Counted from the first letter of the stretch, positions 18,795 to 27,863 are shown. The stretch is DNA of 64,000 nucleotides from Chryseobacterium gleum (GCA_945865535.1 CAMBDW010000010.1:1-64000); one strand, 5' to 3'. Program-made: numbers and translations. Notes: generated from the sequence alone by a model not told the origin.

Positions 18795-20975
18795 TTACTC
18801 AATAATAAGTTTTTGTATGCGTTTATTTAATGCAACGATATAAATTCCTTTGGATAAATTAGGAGTATTGATTTCTATATTATTTTCCTTTTTGATTACA
18901 GTGTAAACAAGCTCCCCTAATAAGTTATGTATTTGTACTAATCCATTCAAGTTTGAGTTAATTGTAAAGCTCTTTTTTGTAGGATTAGGGAAAATATTAA
19001 ATCTTGAATTTTTGCTATTAAATACATATGTAGTATTGGTATCAGTAAGTAAAGAATCGCTACTAAAATAGGCAATTCCACCGGAGAGGTTGCCAACAAT
19101 CATATCCCCTTGGTTGTCATTATTAATATCAGCAATTGCAATTGCAGATTTACCTCCATCCCAAAGAGCAGCTGCTGTGCTATTTACTGGCGTAAATTGC
19201 CCACTAAGGTTGTTGTCAATATTTGTAAACTGATAGATTGAGCCACTAAAACTTCCAACAAATAGTTGATACACACCACTACTATCATAAAGTGTAGGAT
19301 TGCTAAAACCAGTACTAATAAAGGATTGATCAACATCAATTCCGCCCCAATTTGTAATAATAGTATCAAAAATAGGAGCATTTATTGATCCAGAATTAGG
19401 AAGGAAGTTGATTGTTCCATCTTGCTCCCCAATAATTAAATCAGTTAATCCATCTCGATTTACATCCATTAGTTGTGGTTGAGCAAATTGCCCCACATCA
19501 ATACTTTGATAATTAGGTGCAGAAAGCTGAAAGTTTCCTGCTCCAGTATTGGTAAATAAATGCAATTTCCCATCAGCATCACCAACAATTAAATCTTTGT
19601 TGTTATCTCCATTTAAATCTTCAAAAGTGGGGCTTAAGTTAAGTGCCGGAATATTTAATTGAGTATTTAAATTTATTGTAGATAAATCAATCCAGTCTCT
19701 ATCAATTAAATTGTATTTTGGCACAGAGTCATTTCCAATATTTTCAAAGAGTGCTAATGATGATATAGGATCGTTACTTGGATTGTGATAGCCATAATTC
19801 CCCACAACCAAATCTTGCAAACCATCATTATTGTAATCATAGAAAGTTGGAAAAGCTGATGTTCCAAGTTCTATCATGTCAGCTTGAAGAAAATCTTTTT
19901 GGACAAAGTTAAAATTGGGTAAAGTGCTTTGTCCAGTATTCTCATAAACCCAACAGCTTTCATAATTTTCCGAGTTATTTTCGCTATTTGTTGTAACTAT
20001 TAAATCATTTATCCCATCATTAGTAACATCAAGATAATATATTGCAGGATAAACATGCATTTCGGCCGCAATAGTGTTGTTATAATTTTGAGGAAAAGCA
20101 GAATCTACAGCAACCATAATCGCATTTTGGTTGTCACCTCCATTTATTAAAAGGTTGAGGTTGTTAAAGCTTATATCACCGAGCACTAAATCTTTGTCAT
20201 TATCATTATCAACATCAATAGCCAAAAGGGTGGATCCGGCATGTTTTTGTTTTGCATTAGAGCTATTGCTAGCATTCTTTTGCGGACATTGGCAATTTGG
20301 ACAATTTAGTATGTAAGAATTTAAGCCTTCATAAAATAGCCCCCAACAGCTTTCTGAAAACTCAAAAGCCAATGAGTCACAAGTTCCATAAAGTTCCATA
20401 GATAAATTTTTGTGATATTCAATAAACCCACCTAAAATGGAAAATGTAAGCACATCTAAATCTCCATCATAATCAACATCAGTAATTGCTGGTATATCAA
20501 CAGGGCTAATATAGATATTGAAATTATTAGCGCCATAATCACTCAATACTAATGAAGTAATTTGAGTGAACTCTAACTCAGTGTTTGATGTGTTTAAGTA
20601 AACAGCCATTCCTCCTGATGAATAGGTAAAAATATCATTTTTTCCATCACAATTATAATCAGTTAAAAGGGCCCAATCGTGCATAGCAGGGAAGTTGCTT
20701 CTGTAATTTGGGGCGTAAACAAAAGTTCCGTTATCATTAATGAATGGACTGAGTTTATTTCCTGATTTATCAAAAACTACAAGATCCATTACACCATCTA
20801 AATTCAAATCTACATTTGAGAATTGCCCAGCATTTATACCACCAGAAAGTGCAGCAGTAAATGGTATGCCATTTTCCTCAAAAATTAAAGAAGCATCTCT
20901 ATTTAAAATCATTTGTGAAGATGCTACTTGGGTAAAAAAAAGCATAGCGACTAAGCTTGTTACAAATGATTTCAT
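18795..20975 (-). CDS. Secreted FG-GAP/VCBS-repeat T9SS cargo protein
   Basis: A protein of 726 residues from the ATG at 20975, which gives a signal peptide MKSFVTSLVAMLFFTQVASSQ; a further in-frame ATG six codons upstream is disfavoured. Nine calcium-loop motifs of the D-x-[DN]-x-D-[GN]-x-x-D type recur: DLNLDGVMD, DYNCDGKND, DVDYDGDLD, DVDNDNDKD, DVTNDGIND, DYNNDGLQD, DLNGDNNKD, DVNRDGLTD and DINNDNQGD. These mark FG-GAP blades of an integrin-alpha-like propeller. A cysteine-rich loop (NCPNCQCPQ) lies near residue 220. The end is a T9SS type A sorting domain (FNIFPNPTKKSFTINS, GELVY, SKGIYIVAL, KLIIE). It is probably a calcium-stabilised extracellular adhesion or binding protein; no enzyme motif is seen. 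Confidence 0.85.
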   Translation of the reverse strand: MKSFVTSLVAMLFFTQVASSQMILNRDASLIFEENGIPFTAALSGGINAGQFSNVDLNLDGVMDLVVFDKSGNKLSPFINDNGTFVYAPNYRSNFPAMHDWALLTDYNCDGKNDIFTYSSGGMAVYLNTSNTELEFTQITSLVLSDYGANNFNIYISPVDIPAITDVDYDGDLDVLTFSILGGFIEYHKNLSMELYGTCDSLAFEFSESCWGLFYEGLNSYILNCPNCQCPQKNASNSSNAKQKHAGSTLLAIDVDNDNDKDLVLGDISFNNLNLLINGGDNQNAIMVAVDSAFPQNYNNTIAAEMHVYPAIYYLDVTNDGINDLIVTTNSENNSENYESCWVYENTGQSTLPNFNFVQKDFLQADMIELGTSAFPTFYDYNNDGLQDLVVGNYGYHNPSNDPISSLALFENIGNDSVPKYNLIDRDWIDLSTINLNTQLNIPALNLSPTFEDLNGDNNKDLIVGDADGKLHLFTNTGAGNFQLSAPNYQSIDVGQFAQPQLMDVNRDGLTDLIIGEQDGTINFLPNSGSINAPIFDTIITNWGGIDVDQSFISTGFSNPTLYDSSGVYQLFVGSFSGSIYQFTNIDNNLSGQFTPVNSTAAALWDGGKSAIAIADINNDNQGDMIVGNLSGGIAYFSSDSLLTDTNTTYVFNSKNSRFNIFPNPTKKSFTINSNLNGLVQIHNLLGELVYTVIKKENNIEINTPNLSKGIYIVALNKRIQKLIIE

Positions 20976-21095
20976 AGCAATAAATTTGTACAAAATACGG
21001 CATTATTTTTGTAAAGGGAAAATCTTATAGCACTTAATCTTATTTACTCTTACCAACTTTCTTATTTAGTAATAGTATTATTTACTTTATAGTTC

Positions 21096-21103
21096 TATAT
21101 TTG
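21096..21103 (+). promoter_or_regulatory. Probable secDF promoter -7 element
   Basis: TATATTTG matches TAnnTTTG and lies 37 bases upstream of the secDF ATG, in the divergent region between the FG-GAP cargo gene and secDF. The -33 element is not clear. Confidence 0.45.
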
Positions 21104-21140
21104 CCGACTTTTTAAAAAAACGAGAAAAAAACCAAAGATT

Positions 21141-24140
21141 ATGCAAAACAAAAATTTTATTAAATTTTTTACAATACTATTCGCAATTGTTTGTTTATAC
21201 CAACTATCATTTACTTATGTTGCTGGTGGAGTAGAAGATGATGCAGTAGCTTATGCTAGTTCATATCCTGCTGAGGAGCAAGAGGCAAAGGAAAAATTTT
21301 ATTTGGATTCAGTAAATTCTGAAATAGTATATGACCTCTTTATCACTGAATATTCTTATGCTGATTGTAAGGCAAGAGAATTAAATCTTGGGCTTGACCT
21401 TAAAGGAGGGATGAATGTCACCCTTGAAGTAATGGTTGTTGATGTAGTAAAAGCCTTATCAAACAATAGCAAGGATACTCTTTTTAATACTGCCATTGCA
21501 AATACTTTAAATGCACAAAAAAACAGTCAAGAGGATTTTGTTTCCTTATTTGAAAAAGAGTATGAAAAGCTGTCTCCAAATAATGGGTTAGCAGTTATTT
21601 TCACTTCTCAGTTAAAGGATAAAGTAAAGATTAACGCAACTAATAAAGAGGTTGTGGCTATTTTAAAAACTGAGGTTGAAGATGCTATTTCTCATTCCTT
21701 TAATATTTTAAGAAGTAGAATTGACCGTTTTGGGGTAACACAGCCAAACATTCAAAGATTAGAGACAGCTGGAAGAATTCTTGTTGAACTTCCTGGTATT
21801 AAAGACCCTGAAAGAGCAAGAAAATTATTACAATCTACTGCTCAATTAGAATTCTGGGAGACTTACGAGTACACTGAATTATTTCAAGCATTTGAATCGG
21901 CTAATACTTATTTAAGAACTGCTGAAGATACAACTGCAAAAAATCAAGAAGTAGCCGATAATAAAGATGCTAAAACTAAGGATGTAGCTGAGAAAGCTAA
22001 TCCAGATACTACTAAAAATTCTGATAAGTCAACTTTGTTGGCTGATGTATTAGCAGATGATTCTTTGTCAACAGATTCGGCAAGTAAAGATTTATCAGCT
22101 GAACAATTTGCTAATGAAAATCCTTTGTATGCTGTTTTGTTTCCTAATGTAAATCAGCAAACAGGTCAGTTAAATCCAGGTCCTGTTGTGGGTATTTGTG
22201 CAGTAAAAGATACGGCTCAAGTAAATGCATACTTAAAGGATAAATCAATAATAAAATTATTTCCCCCTGATGTAGTATTTTCTTATACTGTTAAACCCTT
22301 TGATACTGATGGAAAGTTTGTACAATTAGTAGCTTTAAAATCTGATAGAGGTGGAAAGGCAGCTATGGAGGGTGATGTTGTAACTGATGCTAATGAGGAA
22401 TTCGGGCAATACAGTTCAACTGCTGAGGTATCCATGGAAATGAATGCTGAGGGAGCTAAGCAGTGGAAAAGATTAACAGCAGATAATATCGGTAAATCAG
22501 TAGCTATTGTACTAGATGGATATGTGTATTCATACCCAACTGTGCAAGCTGAGATTTCTGGCGGAAGGTCTTCTATTACAGGAGATTTTACTTTAGATGA
22601 AGCAAAGGATTTGGCTAATATTCTAAAGTCAGGAAAGTTGCCAGCGCCTGCTCGTATTATTGAAGAAGCAATTGTAGGCCCTTCATTAGGAAAAGAGGCG
22701 ATTAGTGCAGGTATGTTTTCATTTATTTTTGCTCTTATAGTAATATTAATCTATATAGCACTTTATTATAGTAGTGCAGGATTAGCTGCTGATATTGCTC
22801 TTTTAGTAAATATATTCTTCATCTTTGGAGTGTTGGCATCAATAGGAGCTGTACTTACATTACCTGGTATTGCGGGTATTATTTTAACTATTGGTATGTC
22901 TGTAGATGCTAATGTACTTATCTATGAGCGTATTCGTGAAGAGATGAAAAATGGTAAAGGATTGAAATTGGCAGTTACTGATGGTTATAATAGTGCTTAT
23001 AGTTCAATTATTGATGCCAATGTTACTACACTATTAACAGCTATTATTCTTTATACTTTTGGAACAGGACCAATTAAAGGCTTTGCTACTACTCTTGTAA
23101 TTGGTATTCTAACTTCTTTATTTGCAGCAATCTTTATTACGCGATTAATTATTTCAGCAAGATTAGACAAAGGAAAAACTATTTCTTTTGCAACTAAAAT
23201 GACTCAAAGAGCATTTCAAAATATCAATATTGATTTTATTGGAAAAAGAAAAAGATACTATATCTTATCATCTGTTGTAATTATATTAGGAATAGGTTCT
23301 TTAATTACAAAGGGGTTAAATTTTGGAGTTGATTTTGTAGGAGGGAGAACCTATGTTGTTAGATTTGATGATGCTGTAGATAATGAGGCCGTAAGGTCTG
23401 CTCTATCTACTGTATTTGTTGATGAAAACGGCAAGAGCTCTACTGCGCAAGTAAAAACTTTTGGACCAGATAATCAAGTTAAGATTACAACTTCATTTAT
23501 GATTCAAAGTAAAGACATTACTACTGATAAAATTGTAGAATCAAAATTAGCAGAAGGATTGGCTACTACTGGTTTGGAGTATGAAATTATGAGCTCACAA
23601 AAAGTAGGAGCTACCATTGCTGATGATATTAAAGATGCAGCCTTATGGTCAGTTATTTTCTCTTTGATAGTCATTTTTTTATATATCTTAGTAAGATTTA
23701 GAAAATGGCAATTTAGCTTGGGTGCTGTTGTGGCATTAGCTCATGATGTACTGATTATGCTATCTGTTTTCTCTATTTTCTATGGTATTTTACCTTTCTC
23801 TTTAGAAATTGATCAAGCCTTTATTGCTGCCATTCTTACTATTATTGGATATTCAATAAATGATACTGTTGTTGTTTTTGATCGTATCAGAGAATACCTA
23901 AATAACAATAAAAAGAAAGGATTGCATGCTACTGCTAATGATGCCTTGAATTCCACTTTTAGTAGAACTTTCAATACATCTTTTACAACTTTCGTTGTAC
24001 TTTTAATAATTTTTATATTTGGGGGAGAGGTAATTAGAGGGTTTATGTTTGCCTTAATGGTTGGGGTTGTAGTTGGTACTTACTCTTCATTATTCATTGC
24101 ATCTGCTATTACTCTAGATACAACCAAAAAAGAAGATTAA
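21141..24140 (+). CDS. secDF: SecDF fused protein-export membrane protein
   Basis: A 999-residue natural fusion of SecD and SecF, the proton-motive-force-driven partner of SecYEG that helps pull preproteins out on the periplasmic side. The SecD half has an N-terminal helix, the LGLDLKGGMNVTLEV signature near residue 88, a long periplasmic P1 region and the six-helix block with TIGMSVDANVLIYERIREE near residue 587. The SecF half has GLNFGVDFVGGRTYVVRF near residue 723 and IGYSINDTVVVFDRIREYL near residue 908. P1 contains a low-complexity insert rich in K, D, A, T and S at about residues 262-320. Fused SecDF of about 1000 residues is typical of Bacteroidota. The gene stands alone and is followed by a strong terminator. 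Confidence 0.96.
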   Translation: MQNKNFIKFFTILFAIVCLYQLSFTYVAGGVEDDAVAYASSYPAEEQEAKEKFYLDSVNSEIVYDLFITEYSYADCKARELNLGLDLKGGMNVTLEVMVVDVVKALSNNSKDTLFNTAIANTLNAQKNSQEDFVSLFEKEYEKLSPNNGLAVIFTSQLKDKVKINATNKEVVAILKTEVEDAISHSFNILRSRIDRFGVTQPNIQRLETAGRILVELPGIKDPERARKLLQSTAQLEFWETYEYTELFQAFESANTYLRTAEDTTAKNQEVADNKDAKTKDVAEKANPDTTKNSDKSTLLADVLADDSLSTDSASKDLSAEQFANENPLYAVLFPNVNQQTGQLNPGPVVGICAVKDTAQVNAYLKDKSIIKLFPPDVVFSYTVKPFDTDGKFVQLVALKSDRGGKAAMEGDVVTDANEEFGQYSSTAEVSMEMNAEGAKQWKRLTADNIGKSVAIVLDGYVYSYPTVQAEISGGRSSITGDFTLDEAKDLANILKSGKLPAPARIIEEAIVGPSLGKEAISAGMFSFIFALIVILIYIALYYSSAGLAADIALLVNIFFIFGVLASIGAVLTLPGIAGIILTIGMSVDANVLIYERIREEMKNGKGLKLAVTDGYNSAYSSIIDANVTTLLTAIILYTFGTGPIKGFATTLVIGILTSLFAAIFITRLIISARLDKGKTISFATKMTQRAFQNINIDFIGKRKRYYILSSVVIILGIGSLITKGLNFGVDFVGGRTYVVRFDDAVDNEAVRSALSTVFVDENGKSSTAQVKTFGPDNQVKITTSFMIQSKDITTDKIVESKLAEGLATTGLEYEIMSSQKVGATIADDIKDAALWSVIFSLIVIFLYILVRFRKWQFSLGAVVALAHDVLIMLSVFSIFYGILPFSLEIDQAFIAAILTIIGYSINDTVVVFDRIREYLNNNKKKGLHATANDALNSTFSRTFNTSFTTFVVLLIIFIFGGEVIRGFMFALMVGVVVGTYSSLFIASAITLDTTKKED

Positions 24141-24170
24141 CCTTTTTGGTAAATAAATGTAATTAAAAGG

Positions 24171-24196
24171 CCCTTTCGTTTGAAAGGGTTTTTTAT
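24171..24196 (+). terminator. Rho-independent terminator after secDF
   Basis: A 7-bp stem CCCTTTC/GAAAGGG with loop GTTT, followed by TTTTTTATTTTT. It lies 31 bases after the secDF stop. Its T-rich tail runs into the putative tatA promoter element. Confidence 0.85.
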
Positions 24197-24201
24197 TTTT
24201 G
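24194..24201 (+). promoter_or_regulatory. Possible tatA -7 element inside terminator tail
   Basis: TATTTTTG matches TAnnTTTG but ends only four bases before the tatA ATG at 24206. If used, transcription would begin at or next to the start codon, giving a leaderless message. No -33 TTG is at the right distance, so this is weak. Confidence 0.3.
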
Positions 24202-24205
24202 CACT

Positions 24206-24397
24206 ATGGGAGGCTCTGAGATTTTACTAATATTATTTTTTATTATCATATTTTTTGGTTCAAAGAAAATTCCAGAACTTGCTAGAGGACTTGGTAAGGC
24301 AATGCGAGAAGTAAAAGATGCTTCCAATGACATTAAAAAAGAAATTCGTGATAGTGCAAGTTCTATCAAAGATGATTTTGATGTGACAAAACAATGA
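24206..24397 (+). CDS. tatA: TatA/E-family twin-arginine translocase subunit
   Basis: A 63-residue protein with the TatA layout. It has a short N-terminal transmembrane helix (ILLILFFIIIFFG), the FG hinge followed by SKKIPELARGLGKAMREVK as amphipathic helix, and a charged tail rich in Lys, Asp and Ser. TatA oligomers form the variable-size pore that exports folded twin-arginine substrates. tatC is not in this window. The stop overlaps the start of the following antiporter remnant by four bases (ATGA). I read it as a TatA rather than TatB because of its shortness and lack of an extended C-terminal helix. Confidence 0.9.
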   Translation: MGGSEILLILFFIIIFFGSKKIPELARGLGKAMREVKDASNDIKKEIRDSASSIKDDFDVTKQ

Positions 24398-24588
24398 GTC
24401 CTACAATCTTATTATTAGTATCTTTAGTTGTATTGTTTTTGTGTGGCGAGCTTTTGGTTAGAGGATCTGTTTCTTTAGCCCTGAAAATGAAAATCTCTGC
24501 TTTGGTTGTAGCTATGACAATTGTAGCTGCTGGCACTGGCGCCCCAGAATTATTTTACCTATTCTACATATATAAAACACTAGTTTAA
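24394..24588 (+). pseudogene. Truncated calcium/sodium antiporter (CaCA family) fragment
   Basis: A 64-residue frame starting in the tatA stop codon. Residues 1-53 read like the start of a YrbG-type CaCA exchanger: a first helix, then GELLVRGSVSLALKMKISA, and the alpha-1 motif with AAGTGAPELF (family consensus near GTSxPEL). After that the frame gives FYLFYIYKTLV and stops, where family members continue for about 250 more residues with a second alpha repeat. Nothing in the 116 bases before glnA resembles the missing part. It is therefore either a decaying remnant or a very short one-and-a-half-helix membrane peptide; exchange activity is not expected. Confidence 0.7.
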
Positions 24589-24662
24589 GGTATTTAATAA
24601 TTTGTTGATAAATTACTATTCTCTTCCTGCTTTTGTAATTGTTTAGCTGCTTTCTTTTGGGT

Positions 24663-24670
24663 TATATTTG
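24663..24670 (+). promoter_or_regulatory. Probable glutamine synthetase promoter -7 element
   Basis: TATATTTG matches TAnnTTTG, 34 bases upstream of the ATG at 24705. A TTG at 24639-24641 lies 21 bases upstream of it and could be the -33 element. Confidence 0.5.
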
Positions 24671-24704
24671 CGTCCGTATGAATTACTAAACCAAAACAAA
24701 TTAT

Positions 24705-25712
24705 ATGAGAACTAAATTAGAATACATCTGGTTAGATGGTTATTTCCCAACTCAAAACATGAGAAGTAAAACTAAAGTTGTTGAAGATTTTGATGGTACT
24801 CTTAAATCTTGTCCAATTTGGGCTTTTGATGGAAGTTCGACTAAACAAGCTGAGGGTAATTCTTCCGATTGCTTGTTAAAACCAGTTGCTATTTTTCCGG
24901 ATCCTAATAGAATTAATGGCTTTTTAGTGATGACAGAAGTTTTAAATTCGGATGGAACTCCACATGCATCAAATGCACGAGCACAAATACAAGATGATGA
25001 TAATGATTTTTGGTTTGGGTTTGAACAAGAATATTTTGTGATGGATTCTGAAACTCAGCTTCCTTTAGGTTTTCCTTTAGGTGGATATCCTGGCCCGCAA
25101 GGTTTGTATTATTGCTCGGTTGGTGGTAAAAATACTCACGGTAGAGCTTTTGTGGAGGAACATGCCGATTTATGTATTGAGGCAGGTATTAATTTTGAGG
25201 GAATTAACCAAGAAGTTGCTTGTGGTCAATGGGAATTCCAATTATTTGCTAAAGGAGCTAAGAGAGCAGGGGATGAACTTTGGGTTGCTCGCTATTTATT
25301 AGATAGACTAACAGAAGATTATGGATATTATATCGAGTATCATCCAAAACCAATTCAAGGAGATTGGAATGGTTCAGGAATGCACGCTAATTTCTCTAAT
25401 TCTACTTTGAGAGAGTGTGGTTCTCAAAAAACTTATGAAAAAATTTGTGAAGCTTTCCGCCCAGTTGCTAAAGAACATATTGAAGTATATGGCGCCCATA
25501 ATGAGTTACGATTAACCGGTCGTCATGAAACGGCATCAATTCATGATTTTAGTTATGGAATTTCCAATAGAGGAGCGTCTATAAGAATTCCAATTTTAAC
25601 TGTCGAAAGAGGATGGAAAGGATATTTAGAAGATAGAAGACCAGCATCTAATGGTGATCCGTATAAGATTGCTGGAAGAATTATTAAAACAGTAAAGTCG
25701 GCTAAGTTATAA
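24705..25712 (+). CDS. Type II (eukaryote-like) glutamine synthetase
   Basis: A 335-residue glutamine synthetase that makes glutamine from glutamate, ammonia and ATP. The length and motifs fit the short GSII class rather than the 470-residue GSI or 730-residue GSIII. The beta-grasp N-terminus has EYIWLDGYF and WAFDGSSTKQAEG. Catalytic strands include FGFEQEYFVMD near residue 106, INFEGINQEVACGQWEFQ near 164, GSGMHANFSN near 227 and HNELRLTGRHETA near 265, followed by SNRGASIRIP. GSII is usual in Bacteroidota alongside GSIII. It is monocistronic here, with its own promoter-like element. The gene symbol is left blank because glnA would be ambiguous among paralogues. Confidence 0.93.
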   Translation: MRTKLEYIWLDGYFPTQNMRSKTKVVEDFDGTLKSCPIWAFDGSSTKQAEGNSSDCLLKPVAIFPDPNRINGFLVMTEVLNSDGTPHASNARAQIQDDDNDFWFGFEQEYFVMDSETQLPLGFPLGGYPGPQGLYYCSVGGKNTHGRAFVEEHADLCIEAGINFEGINQEVACGQWEFQLFAKGAKRAGDELWVARYLLDRLTEDYGYYIEYHPKPIQGDWNGSGMHANFSNSTLRECGSQKTYEKICEAFRPVAKEHIEVYGAHNELRLTGRHETASIHDFSYGISNRGASIRIPILTVERGWKGYLEDRRPASNGDPYKIAGRIIKTVKSAKL

Positions 25713-25729
25713 TCATGCTAACAATAAGC

Positions 25730-25757
25730 TTGTTATAATTCTGTTTTTCTATTTTTG
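25730..25757 (+). promoter_or_regulatory. Probable promoter of the PorE-like gene
   Basis: TTG at 25730-25732 and TATTTTTG at 25750-25757 are separated by 17 bases, close to the Bacteroidota consensus. They lie 51 bases upstream of the ATG at 25809. Confidence 0.45.
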
Positions 25758-25808
25758 CTGCATGTGTAAATTATTACCTATTTTAGCCAGAATAATAAAA
25801 ATCTTAAA

Positions 25809-27812
25809 ATGAAAAAATTATTACGTTTATTAGCTGTATTGCTCTTCTTATTTACGGCTTCTCAATCTGAAGTATATGCTCAAAAGAAAAGCAGAGCAAT
25901 GAAAAAAGCTGATGCTGAGTTTAGTTTAGAGCAGTACGCAACAGCAATAAAATTATATAAAAAAGCTTATGAAAAGACTAAAAATAGGGCTGAAAAAGCT
26001 GAGATTATTTTTAAGCAAGCTGAGTGTTACAGACTTTCAGCTAAGATTAAGCAAGCTGAAAATTATTATGAAAGAGCAATTAAAGCAAAATATACTGATG
26101 TAACGGTGTATTTAAGATATGCTGATGTGTTAAAAATGCTAGGTAATTTTAATGAAGCAGCTATTCAGTATGCAAAATATATACAGCTTAATCCAACTGA
26201 TGTTAGAGGAGAGATGGGTTTAAAATCTTGTAATTTTGCTTTGCAGTGGAAAGATGAGCCAACAAGATATAGCGTAGAACTTATGCCTGTTGTTAATTCT
26301 AGGTTTTCTGATTTTTCTCCCGCTTTTGGTAATGGTGAATATTCTGAGCTTTATTTTACATCTACAAGAGAAGGAGGATTAACTGATAAAATTGATGCTA
26401 GAACTGGCGAATTTTTCTCAGATGTTTGGTCTTCAAAGCTCGATAAGAAAGGAGCATGGAGTAGGCCAGTTGTTATGACTGAGCCAATTAATACAGAAGG
26501 AAATGAGGGTTCGGTTTTTGTAAATAAAAGAGGGACGGTAATGTACTTAACCCAGTGTAAAGTGGAGAAGAAAAAAGATCTTGGATGCGGTATATATGTT
26601 TCAGAAAAAAAAGGACAGATTTGGGGAGAAACTCAGCTTTTACAAGTTAAAGTTGATAGTAATACTACTATAGGCCATCCAACTTTAAGTGAAGATGAAA
26701 GTATTCTTATTTTTTCATCTGATTTATCTGGAGGTTATGGAGGTAAAGATTTGTGGATTACGGTAAAAGGAAAAAGAAATATATGGAGCGATCCTATGAA
26801 TTTAGGCCCGCTTGTAAATACTCCTGGAGATGAGATGTTTCCTTTTTTAGCTTCTGATGGGATAATCTATTTTGCTTCTAACGGACATGTTGGTATGGGA
26901 GGATTTGATATTTACAAAACTTCTAAAGATGAAAATGACGCCTATATTTTACCAGTAAATTTAAAAGCACCGGTTAATTCTTCTGGAGATGATTTTGGAA
27001 TGATTGTTGAAAACAATGGTGAAAGAGGCTATTTTACATCAAATAGATCTGGAGGTAAAGGAGGAGATGATATTTATCAATTTGAATTACCAGCCCTTAA
27101 GTTATCTGTTCAAGGTGTTGTAACAGATTCAAGAACTAGAGCTATTCTGACGGGTACAAAAGTTCAGTTAATTGGAAGCAATGGTAAGACTAATGAAGTT
27201 TTAACTGATAATACAGGTAAATATTCGTTTAAATTAGAGCCATTAGTTTCTTATGAAATTATTGTAAATAAAGCAGGTTATCTAACTAAGATAGCAAGAG
27301 AAACTACAGAAGGAATTGAAGTAAGTAAGGATTTTATTGTTGATTTACGTGTTGATCCAATCAGAAAAAAAATCATTTTACCGGTAATTAAATATGATTT
27401 TAATAAATTTGATTTAAGACCAGAATCTCTTATGGATATAGATAAATTAGCTGAAGGTTTATTAGATAATCCTAATGTGATAATTGAAATATTAGCTCAT
27501 GCGGATGATATAGGTTCTGATGTTCCAAATGAGAAATTATCTCAACAAAGAGCAGATGCCTGTGCTTCATATTTAATCGCTAAAGGTATTGATCCAGGGC
27601 AACTTGTTGCAAGAGGAATGGGTGAAAAAGAGCCATTTGTTATTGAAGAAGAAGATGGACGATTTAAAGTGGGGGATGTTTTAACAGAGGCGTATATTAA
27701 GAAAATAATTTTTAAGAAAAACAAAGAAATTGCTCACCAATATAACAGAAGAACATCTTTTAAAGTAATAAGAGAGGATTATGTCCCAACTTCTACTAAT
27801 AAGAATAAGTAG
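25809..27812 (+). CDS. PorE-like OmpA-family protein (TPR, PD40, regulatory fold, OmpA)
   Basis: A 667-residue periplasmic or outer-membrane protein with a signal peptide ending SEVYAQ. The order of domains is TPR repeats (about residues 30-140, with AIKLYKKAYEKT and YLRYADVLKMLGNFNEAAIQY); a PD40/WD40-like propeller (about 150-430, with YFTSTREGG, LIFSSDLSGGYGGKDLW and GYFTSNRSGGKGGDDIYQF); a carboxypeptidase-regulatory-like fold (about 435-510); and an OmpA-type peptidoglycan-binding domain (about 520-660, with LSQQRADACASYLIAKGI and a final NRRTSFKV). This is the architecture of PorE of the type IX secretion system, which links the trans-envelope machine to peptidoglycan. Bacteroidota carry several such paralogues, so the exact role is inferred. 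No PorP/SprF partner is adjacent. Confidence 0.85.
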   Translation: MKKLLRLLAVLLFLFTASQSEVYAQKKSRAMKKADAEFSLEQYATAIKLYKKAYEKTKNRAEKAEIIFKQAECYRLSAKIKQAENYYERAIKAKYTDVTVYLRYADVLKMLGNFNEAAIQYAKYIQLNPTDVRGEMGLKSCNFALQWKDEPTRYSVELMPVVNSRFSDFSPAFGNGEYSELYFTSTREGGLTDKIDARTGEFFSDVWSSKLDKKGAWSRPVVMTEPINTEGNEGSVFVNKRGTVMYLTQCKVEKKKDLGCGIYVSEKKGQIWGETQLLQVKVDSNTTIGHPTLSEDESILIFSSDLSGGYGGKDLWITVKGKRNIWSDPMNLGPLVNTPGDEMFPFLASDGIIYFASNGHVGMGGFDIYKTSKDENDAYILPVNLKAPVNSSGDDFGMIVENNGERGYFTSNRSGGKGGDDIYQFELPALKLSVQGVVTDSRTRAILTGTKVQLIGSNGKTNEVLTDNTGKYSFKLEPLVSYEIIVNKAGYLTKIARETTEGIEVSKDFIVDLRVDPIRKKIILPVIKYDFNKFDLRPESLMDIDKLAEGLLDNPNVIIEILAHADDIGSDVPNEKLSQQRADACASYLIAKGIDPGQLVARGMGEKEPFVIEEEDGRFKVGDVLTEAYIKKIIFKKNKEIAHQYNRRTSFKVIREDYVPTSTNKNK

Positions 27813-27829
27813 ATAACTTATAAATACTA

Positions 27830-27863
27830 AAAAAGCATTCTAGTTATTAGGATGCTTTTTTTT
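27830..27863 (+). terminator. Rho-independent terminator after the PorE-like gene
   Basis: An 11-bp stem AAAAAGCATTC/GGATGCTTTTT (one G-T wobble) around a nine-base loop, followed by further T. It ends nine bases before the purM start. Confidence 0.8.

Noticed and set aside
20976-20993. Upstream ATG start for the FG-GAP cargo gene
   Set aside because: It adds six residues before a clean signal peptide without support.
25721-25740. Small hairpin AACAA/TTGTT after the glutamine synthetase gene as terminator
   Set aside because: Only five base pairs and no T-run; it also overlaps the likely promoter of the next gene.
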